Assembly: GCA_007123575.1 (NCBI GenBank)
Contig: SKKV01000208.1
Span: forward strand, 1-11,065
Length of the DNA: 11,065 nucleotides
Reading direction: 5' to 3'
Source: Wenzhouxiangella sp.
GTDB taxonomy: Bacteria > Pseudomonadota > Gammaproteobacteria > Xanthomonadales > Wenzhouxiangellaceae
In this document: piece after piece, positions 5,971 to 11,065 of the stretch
Numbering within the stretch: position 1 is the first letter of the stretch
Layout: the number at the start of each line of letters is the position of its first letter
The notes under the pieces: generated by a model
The model's database searches: none
The model's input: the letters and a program-made list of their open reading frames with translations, nothing else
What the model was told of the DNA's origin: nothing
Translations under genes and position numbers: made by a program

Positions 5971-7860
5971 ATGTCTATCGAAACCCTGCTCAAACAACAT
6001 GCCGAGAAAGACCTGCTCCGCTTTATCACCTGCGGTTCCGTGGATGACGGCAAGTCAACGCTGATTGGGCGTTTGCTGTTTGATTCGCGCCAGGTCTATG
6101 AAGACCAGCTCTCGGCGGTACAGCGTGATTCGCGCAAATGGGGTACCCAGGGCGAGACGGCTGATCTGGCCTTGCTGGTGGATGGCCTGCAGTCGGAGCG
6201 CGAGCAGGGCATTACCATCGATGTGGCCTATCGCTATTTTTCCACGCCGTCGCGCAAGTTCATCATTGCCGATACGCCCGGACATGAGCAGTACACCCGT
6301 AACATGGCCACGGGTGCCTCTACCGCCGATGCTGCAGTCATCCTGGTCGACGCGCGCAAGGGTTTGCAGACCCAGACTCGCCGGCACAGCTTTATTGTCT
6401 CGCTGCTGGGGATCGAGCAGGTGATTGTGGCGATCAACAAGATGGACCTGGTCGACTACGATCAAAAGCGCTTCGAGGAGATTGCCAGCGACTACCAGCG
6501 CTTTGCCGACAAGCTTGACTTCAAGGCCGTCCACTGCCTGCCGGTGGTTGCACTGAACGGCGACAACGTGCTTGAGCCGTCTGCCAACCTGAGCTGGTTC
6601 GACGGCAAGCCGCTGCTGAACCTGCTCGAAAGCCTGCCCAGCCGGCAGGCCAATAGTCAGGGCGAGTTCCGCTTCCCGGTCCAGTATGTCAATCGCCACA
6701 GCTCTGAATTTCGCGGCTTCGCCGGCACCGTGGCCGGCGGTCAGATTAAGCGCGGCGAGCGCATCATGGTGATGCCGTCCGGGCGCCAGAGCGAGGTGGC
6801 CAGCATCGTCTGCTTCGACGGCGAGCGTGAACAGGCGCACTCGGGTGAAGCGGTCACCCTGACCCTGAAAGACGAAATCGATATCAGCCGAGGCGATATG
6901 CTGGTCCGGTCGGAGCAGCGCCCGCGGGTGGCCGAAGCGCTGGACGCGCGCGTGGTCTGGATGGCGGATCAGCCTTTGCTGCCTGGGCGCCAGTACGACA
7001 TCAAGCTGGGCGTGCGGACAGTGTCTGCCACCCCTGAACTGATTCACCACCGGATTGATGTCAACACGCTGGAACACCAGCATGTCGATGAGCTATCGCT
7101 CAACGAAATCGCCCTGGTGCGCTGGCGCCTGAGCGCGCCGGCGGCGTTCGACAGCTATCAGCGCAATCCGGCCACCGGCGCGTTCGTGGTTATCGATCGG
7201 ATCAGCAACCTAACCGTGGGTGCCGGCATGGTGGTGCGCCCGGTGACCGACAGCCTGGCCGACAAGTCGAAAAACGTGGTCTGGCACGAGCATCGCATTG
7301 CCAAGAGCCAGCGCGCCGGTCAGAAATCGCAGCGCCCGGCCGTGCTCTGGTTTACCGGCTTGTCGGGCGCCGGCAAGTCGTCGGTTGCCAACGCACTGGA
7401 AATGGCCTTGTTCCAGCGCGGTTACCATTCCTACCTGCTCGACGGCGACAACGTCCGCCACGGCCTGAACCGTGACCTGGGTTTCACCGATGAAGACCGG
7501 GTCGAGAACATCCGCCGCATCGGCGAGGTAGCCAAGCTGATGGCCGATGCCGGCCTGGTGGTGTTGAGCGCCTTCATCTCGCCGTTTCGCGCTGACCGGG
7601 CCATGGTCCGTGAACTGATGGAGTCCGGCGAGTTCGTCGAAATCCACGTCCAGGCCAGCCTCGCAACCTGCGAAAGCCGCGATCCCAAGGGCCTTTATGC
7701 CCGCGCCCGCGCCGGCGCCATCCGCAACTTCACCGGCATCGACTCGCCCTACGAAGCCCCGGAAAAGCCCGAAGTCACCCTGGATACCGAGACCCTGTCC
7801 ATCGAAGAATGCGTCGACACCTTGCTCGACTACCTGAAAAGCCGCCGCATCCTGGTCTAG
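5971..7860 (+). CDS. cysN: CysNC, sulfate adenylyltransferase GTPase subunit fused to APS kinase
   Basis: This is a bifunctional protein of 629 residues. The N-terminal CysN part (about 1-435) is an EF-Tu-like GTPase that drives APS synthesis by CysD. G1 is GSVDDGKST (22-30), G3 is DTPGHEQYTRNMATGAS (101-117) and G4 is NKMD (156-159), followed by two beta-barrel domains. The C-terminal APS kinase part (about 455-629) has the P-loop GLSGAGKSS (463-471), DGDNVRHGLN (491-500), and RDPKGLYARARAG with the FTGIDSPYEAPEKPE signature (570-601). It phosphorylates APS to PAPS. Both nucleotide sites look intact, so both activities are expected. ATG 5971 is one base after the cysD stop and 10 nt after an AAGGA (5956-5960); an in-frame ATG at 5923 inside cysD is not expected. 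Such fusions are known in many proteobacteria (also called CysNC or NodQ); E. coli has separate genes. Confidence 0.96.
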   Translation: MSIETLLKQHAEKDLLRFITCGSVDDGKSTLIGRLLFDSRQVYEDQLSAVQRDSRKWGTQGETADLALLVDGLQSEREQGITIDVAYRYFSTPSRKFIIADTPGHEQYTRNMATGASTADAAVILVDARKGLQTQTRRHSFIVSLLGIEQVIVAINKMDLVDYDQKRFEEIASDYQRFADKLDFKAVHCLPVVALNGDNVLEPSANLSWFDGKPLLNLLESLPSRQANSQGEFRFPVQYVNRHSSEFRGFAGTVAGGQIKRGERIMVMPSGRQSEVASIVCFDGEREQAHSGEAVTLTLKDEIDISRGDMLVRSEQRPRVAEALDARVVWMADQPLLPGRQYDIKLGVRTVSATPELIHHRIDVNTLEHQHVDELSLNEIALVRWRLSAPAAFDSYQRNPATGAFVVIDRISNLTVGAGMVVRPVTDSLADKSKNVVWHEHRIAKSQRAGQKSQRPAVLWFTGLSGAGKSSVANALEMALFQRGYHSYLLDGDNVRHGLNRDLGFTDEDRVENIRRIGEVAKLMADAGLVVLSAFISPFRADRAMVRELMESGEFVEIHVQASLATCESRDPKGLYARARAGAIRNFTGIDSPYEAPEKPEVTLDTETLSIEECVDTLLDYLKSRRILV

Positions 7861-7885
7861 GCCTTTTCCCTTTTGTGCAAAAACC

Positions 7886-7939
7886 GTAGCCCGGCCCAAC
7901 GCGGCCGGGGCCCATGCATAATCCATCGACGCGGGCTAC
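7886..7939. repeat. REP-like palindrome with GTAG foot and inverted partner
   Basis: GTAG (7886-7889) is followed at once by CCCGGCC (7890-7896), a 6-nt loop and GGCCGGG (7903-7909), a perfect 7-bp stem. A GTAG-type tetranucleotide at the foot of a GC-rich palindrome is the known layout of REP elements mobilised by REP-associated TnpA-like transposases (RAYTs). CGGGCTAC (7932-7939) is the exact reverse complement of GTAGCCCG (7886-7893), giving an outer 8-bp inverted repeat as in paired REPs. No T-run follows, so it is a poor intrinsic terminator for cysNC. With one copy visible, family membership is inferred. Confidence 0.45.
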
Positions 7940-7948
7940 CATAGCCCC

Positions 7949-8251
7949 ATGATCGACAACCGCCCATTCTGGAAACGCCCGCTGTTCGTCACGCTGCTGG
8001 TATTGCTGGCAGCGGGGGCGGGCGCCTGGCTGGCCCTGGACCGGCCCATGCCGGCCGGCTGGGGAGAGGATGAGAATGGCTTGCCCGAGATCCGGCTGCC
8101 AGAGTTCATGCGCTCGCATGAGCCGGAACGCATCTACTGCGCCGAATCTCCCGAAACCGGCCGCTGCAGCTGCATCACCTCAACCGGCGAGCGCCCGGAC
8201 ATCGGCGACGAAGAATGCCGCCGCCGCGCCCGAGAATCCGCCACCGACTAA
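7949..8251 (+). CDS. Small single-pass membrane protein with cysteine-containing tail, function unknown
   Basis: I do not recognise this as a named family. The product is 100 residues. Residues 1-10 are short and basic at the end, and 11-30 are one hydrophobic Leu/Ala/Gly-rich membrane helix or uncleaved signal anchor. Residues 31-60 are acidic and Pro-rich. Residues 61-95 carry four cysteines (64, 73, 75, 90) in the pattern C-X8-C-X-C-X14-C. The tail should face the periplasm by the positive-inside rule, where the cysteines could form disulfides. The C-X-C-X-T-X2-G ... EEC pattern recalls the short tail of some Zot-like proteins of filamentous phages, but no Walker ATPase precedes it and no phage genes are nearby. 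ATG 7949 has no Shine-Dalgarno; a TACCAT at 7937-7942 would suit a leaderless transcript. The gene sits between two structured repeats and converges with the protease gene. Coding status is likely but not certain. Confidence 0.62.
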   Translation: MIDNRPFWKRPLFVTLLVLLAAGAGAWLALDRPMPAGWGEDENGLPEIRLPEFMRSHEPERIYCAESPETGRCSCITSTGERPDIGDEECRRRARESATD

Positions 8252-8301
8252 CTCGCTGCCTCAACACGATTGAGACTGAGTCAGGCTTGTGGGCTGTAAC
8301 C

Positions 8302-8509
8302 GGTCAGAGGGCCTTGTGCATCAGGCCGTTAGGTGCAGCCGAAGCGCGCAGGGCCAGGCGGAAAAAGGGCCGCCGCCTGTTTGAGCGGAGCGCCCTTTAG
8401 GGCGTGGAGCGAGTTCGGCGGACCCCGCCTGGATCGAGCACTGCAGGGCATCGGCCGCCTGTCAAGGCGGTCGACAAACCGTCGGCCTGATGCACAAGGC
8501 CCTCTGACC
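8302..8509. repeat. 208-bp element bounded by a perfect 27-bp inverted repeat
   Basis: Bases 8302-8328 and 8483-8509 are perfect reverse complements over 27 bp (18 of 27 are G or C), with a 154-bp interior. Each arm can also fold on itself (GGCCT 8310-8314 with AGGCC 8323-8327 in the left arm). The interior holds four further stems: 8355-8361 with 8373-8379 (7 bp), 8391-8395 with 8400-8404 (5 bp, TTTA loop), 8417-8421 with 8425-8429 (5 bp), and 8451-8460 with 8465-8474 (10 bp including one G-T pair). The motif CCGCCTG recurs at 8373, 8425 (as CCGCCTGG) and 8455. It has no convincing ORF and I see no flanking target-site duplication. It fills nearly all of the convergent gap 8252-8516. A miniature mobile element, a structured RNA or a bidirectional transcription barrier are all possible. 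Confidence 0.85.
8451..8474. repeat. 10-bp hairpin inside the 208-bp element
   Basis: TCGGCCGCCT (8451-8460), loop GTCA, then AGGCGGTCGA (8465-8474) pair over 10 bp with one G-T wobble. It is the longest internal stem of the element and lies just before its right arm. No T-run follows directly, so it is not a classic terminator by itself. Confidence 0.6.
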
Positions 8510-8516
8510 TTTCCTT

Positions 8517-11065
8517 CTACCCTTCCTCGCTATCCGCGAAGTCACCGGCAACCGCGGTACTGATCTGGGCCGGATCAAAATGACGGCGCAACGCCGCATT
8601 CACGTCATCGGCGGTCAGTGCCTGAATACGTTCCTCGTAGCGGGCCTGGTGGAACACGTCTCTACCCAGAAACAGGTTGCCGTTGAGCATGCTGTTGAGG
8701 CGTCCGTCGTCAGCCAGCTGCACGTTGATTTGCTGCAGGTAGCCGCGGCGCCCGGTGTCCAGTTCCTCCTCGGTGACGCCTTCCTCGACGAACTTGTTCA
8801 ACTCATCGAACATGACCTCAATCAGGCGCTCGCGATTTTCCGGGGCGTACATGGCAAAACTGAAGAAATTGCCGATTTCGTCGATGGCGCTGATATCGAA
8901 GCCGCCGCCAACCGAATAGCTCAAGCCTTCGTCATCGCGGATCCGGTTGGCCAGGCGTGAGCTCAAGAAACCGCCACCGAGCAGGTGGCCAGCCATGGTC
9001 ATGGCCGGATAGTCGGGGTGATCCTGGTTCATCCGGAAGCGCATATTGGCCAGGAAGACGGCGTTGGCCTTGTCGTCAAGCTGCTCGACCAGGTGGGCCG
9101 GTTCGCTGGCCACGAACTCGGTATCGAGGCGCTGATACTCGGTGGCGCTGGTCCAGTCATTGAAATGCGCTTCCAGGGCCGCGCGCAGCTCGTCAGGATC
9201 GAAGTCGCCAACAAAGCTGATTGTCGTGGCCGGGGTAAAGCCGTGGTGGCTGCGATGAAAATCAACAAGCTGGTGGCGTTCAATGGCGCGCACGCGTTCC
9301 TCAACTTCATCCCAGTCGGGCGTATGGTCGGGATGACCGGGTGGGTGAATGTTGAGATGCCGGTTCAGCGCGCGCCTGGCCACAGAACCCGGATCATCGC
9401 GCTGCTGGTCCAGGCCAGTGAGCTGCTGGCGACGAAGTTCGGCAAGTTCACTGTCGGGAAACGCCGGGTTCTTCAACACGTCGGCGACCAGGTCAAGCAG
9501 CGGCAGCAGATGCTCGCGCCGGGTCTGCAGGCCGGTGGACACCAGGCGTGACCCGGAAATGTTCAGGCTGGACTGGAGCGCGTCAACGCGGTCGCGAATT
9601 TCCTGGCGGCTGTGGTTTTCGCTGCCGCGCATCAGCATCGCCGAAGTGGTGCTGGGAATATTGCCCAGGCCGCTCAGACTGTCCAGGTTGCCGACCCGCA
9701 TCGTGATCCGGCCGTGGACGCGGTTGCCGCGGGTGGACTTGGGCAGCAGCGCAACCTTGGCGCCGTTGGCCAGTTCAAATTCGACTAGGCGGGCCTCGAT
9801 ATTTTCCGGGGTGGGCTCGAAGGCCTCGCCGGCGGCGCGGTCGTCGCGACCGGTAAACTCGGCCAGGAGTTCGGAAAGGTCGGGCGCGTCCGGAATCTCC
9901 GCGCGTTCGGGTGAACTGTCTGGAATGAAGCGGCCGATAGTGCGGTTATCGCGCCGAAAATAACGTTCGGCCACCCGCTGCACATCTTCCGGGGTGACCG
10001 CTTCGATGCGGTCGCGATGCAGAAACATCAGTCGCCAGTCACCGGCGGCGGCCCATTCGCTGAGCTGGATGCCGACCCGGTTCGAGTCGTTGAGCATGCG
10101 TTCGATGCTGTTGGAAAGCGCGTTGATCGAGCGCCGGACTGCCGTTTCGTCGGCAGGCTCTTCGATCAGCGAATCGACAGCGGCCAGCATCTCGTCGCGC
10201 ACTTCGTCGAGATCGGCGTCTGGCGGTGACTGGGCAAACATCATCAACAGGCCGGGCTCCGGCAGCGGCATGGCAAAGGCGGCGACCTGGCTGGCCAGCT
10301 CGGATTCAACCAGGCGGCGGTGCAGACGCCCGGAAGGCATGTCGCCGAGCAGGTGGGTGAGTACGCTGATGGCGGCGAAGTCTTCGTGGGCGGCGGCCGG
10401 GATGTGATAGGCGGCCATAGTGGCGCGAACGTTGCCGGAGCGGCGGACGGTGACGGTGCGCTCCCCGTCCTGCACCGGATCGCGGGTGTAAGTGGGCCAG
10501 AGGATCATGTCGCCGGTGCGCTCGGGCGCAGGGATGGCACCGAAGTGACGTTCAATCAGGCCCAAGGCGCGATCGCTGTCAAAGTTGCCTGACAGAATCA
10601 GGATGGCGTTGTCGGGCTGGTAATACTTGCGATAAAAAGCTTGCAGGCGCTCGATTGGCACGTTCTCGATATCCGACCGAGCACCGATGGTGGAGCGGCC
10701 GTAGCCGTGCCACAGGTAGGCGGTGGCCATCACCCTTTGAATTAACACGCCAATCGGATTGTTTTCGCCAATCTCGAACTCGTTGCGAACCACGGTCATT
10801 TCCGAGGCCAGGTCGTCTTCGTCGATCAGCGAGTTGATCATGCGGTCAGCTTCCATCCGAATCGCCCATTCCAGGTTTTCCTCGCCCGAGGGCAGGGTCT
10901 GGAAGTAGTTGGTGCGCTCGTACCAGGTGGTGCCGTTGGCCATGCCGCCGCGTTCGGAGATTTCGGCCTTGATGTCCTGATGGTCGGGCGTGCCGTAGAA
11001 CAGCATATGCTCAAGCAGATGGGCCATGCCGGTTTCGCCGTAACTTTCATGCTTGGAGCCGACGA
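8517..11065 (-). CDS. M16 family zinc metalloprotease, two-repeat (insulinase/pitrilysin-like), N-terminus outside window
   Basis: The visible part is 848 residues, and the frame stays open to the right edge, so an internal ATG at 11025-11027 is not the start: the codons before it read VGSKHESYGETG, the classic sequence before the M16 active site. The inverted zinc motif HLLEH is at visible residues 15-19, and the distal ligand Glu is in VVRNE at about residue 95, fitting HXXEH(X)74-76E. The N-terminal peptidase half is followed by a second half from about residue 424 in which the equivalent site reads GLGNIPSTTSAMLMRG and lacks HXXEH, so it is non-catalytic, as usual in this family. RDDEGLSYSVGGG (about 709-721) is the conserved substrate-pocket segment. 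The missing start should include a signal peptide, since bacterial relatives are mostly periplasmic or exported peptide-degrading enzymes; this cannot be checked here. It converges with the upstream small gene across the 208-bp repeat. Confidence 0.94.
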   Translation of the reverse strand, partial: VGSKHESYGETGMAHLLEHMLFYGTPDHQDIKAEISERGGMANGTTWYERTNYFQTLPSGEENLEWAIRMEADRMINSLIDEDDLASEMTVVRNEFEIGENNPIGVLIQRVMATAYLWHGYGRSTIGARSDIENVPIERLQAFYRKYYQPDNAILILSGNFDSDRALGLIERHFGAIPAPERTGDMILWPTYTRDPVQDGERTVTVRRSGNVRATMAAYHIPAAAHEDFAAISVLTHLLGDMPSGRLHRRLVESELASQVAAFAMPLPEPGLLMMFAQSPPDADLDEVRDEMLAAVDSLIEEPADETAVRRSINALSNSIERMLNDSNRVGIQLSEWAAAGDWRLMFLHRDRIEAVTPEDVQRVAERYFRRDNRTIGRFIPDSSPERAEIPDAPDLSELLAEFTGRDDRAAGEAFEPTPENIEARLVEFELANGAKVALLPKSTRGNRVHGRITMRVGNLDSLSGLGNIPSTTSAMLMRGSENHSRQEIRDRVDALQSSLNISGSRLVSTGLQTRREHLLPLLDLVADVLKNPAFPDSELAELRRQQLTGLDQQRDDPGSVARRALNRHLNIHPPGHPDHTPDWDEVEERVRAIERHQLVDFHRSHHGFTPATTISFVGDFDPDELRAALEAHFNDWTSATEYQRLDTEFVASEPAHLVEQLDDKANAVFLANMRFRMNQDHPDYPAMTMAGHLLGGGFLSSRLANRIRDDEGLSYSVGGGFDISAIDEIGNFFSFAMYAPENRERLIEVMFDELNKFVEEGVTEEELDTGRRGYLQQINVQLADDGRLNSMLNGNLFLGRDVFHQARYEERIQALTADDVNAALRRHFDPAQISTAVAGDFADSEEG

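Noticed and set aside
6055..7083. 342-codon open frame on the - strand across cysNC
   Set aside because: The + strand encodes intact GTPase motifs in this stretch, and the antisense product shows no family features.
7890..7909. Intrinsic terminator of cysNC
   Set aside because: The 7-bp GC stem is not followed by a T-run; the T-rich stretch (7863-7874) lies before it. A REP-like reading fits better.
7210..7926. 238-codon open frame on the - strand over the APS kinase part and REP-like repeat
   Set aside because: It is a mirror of the conserved APS kinase codons. The part over the intergenic repeat shows nothing to suggest an independent gene.
8297..8514. Target-site duplication flanking the 208-bp element
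   Set aside because: The bases just outside the arms (TAACC on the left, TTTCC on the right) do not form a direct repeat, so insertion by a duplicating transposase is not shown.
8215..8563. Short + strand frames of 61 and 76 codons through the 208-bp element
   Set aside because: They run through hairpins and inverted repeats, have Arg-rich low-information products and no ribosome binding site. I regard the region as non-coding.
8580..9551. Two open frames (126 and 188 codons) on the + strand inside the protease gene
   Set aside because: They are antisense to conserved M16 sequence, including the substrate-pocket segment, so they are shadows.

Overview
The window looks like ordinary chromosome of a GC-rich (estimated by eye at 60-65%) gammaproteobacterium. 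The evidence is the gene order tolA-tolB-pal-cpoB followed by queE, the lipoprotein type of Pal, and the fused CysNC. A member of the Xanthomonadales/Chromatiales side (Wenzhouxiangella-like) would fit, but that placement is an impression and not a result.

Layout. Positions 1-3367 hold the distal part of the tol-pal cell-envelope operon on the + strand: the C-terminal part of TolA, then TolB, Pal and CpoB (YbgF). They overlap or sit close together, so they are probably one transcript that begins upstream of the window with tolQ and tolR. A very stable UUCG hairpin starts inside the cpoB stop codon, and T-runs lie downstream of it. Next comes queE (7-carboxy-7-deazaguanine synthase, queuosine pathway). 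From 4134 to 7860 there is a sulfate-activation block: cysQ (PAP/PAPS phosphatase), cysD (ATP sulfurylase small subunit) and cysNC (GTPase subunit fused to APS kinase). CysD and CysN make APS, the CysC domain makes PAPS, and CysQ removes PAP or excess PAPS. A 100-residue membrane-anchored protein of unknown function follows at 7949-8251, without a visible Shine-Dalgarno. From 8517 to the right edge, on the - strand, lies a large two-domain M16 (insulinase/pitrilysin family) metalloprotease whose N-terminus is outside the window.

The most unusual DNA is non-coding. The convergent gap between the small protein gene and the protease (8252-8516) holds a 208-bp element bounded by a perfect 27-bp inverted repeat and packed with smaller GC-rich hairpins. 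The gap before the small gene (7861-7948) holds a REP-like palindrome with a GTAG foot and an inverted partner. A third small structured region lies in front of cysD. I saw no CRISPR array, transposase, phage gene, tRNA or rRNA. The protein-coding content is conserved housekeeping; the candidates for something undescribed are the 208-bp element and the small cysteine-tailed membrane protein.
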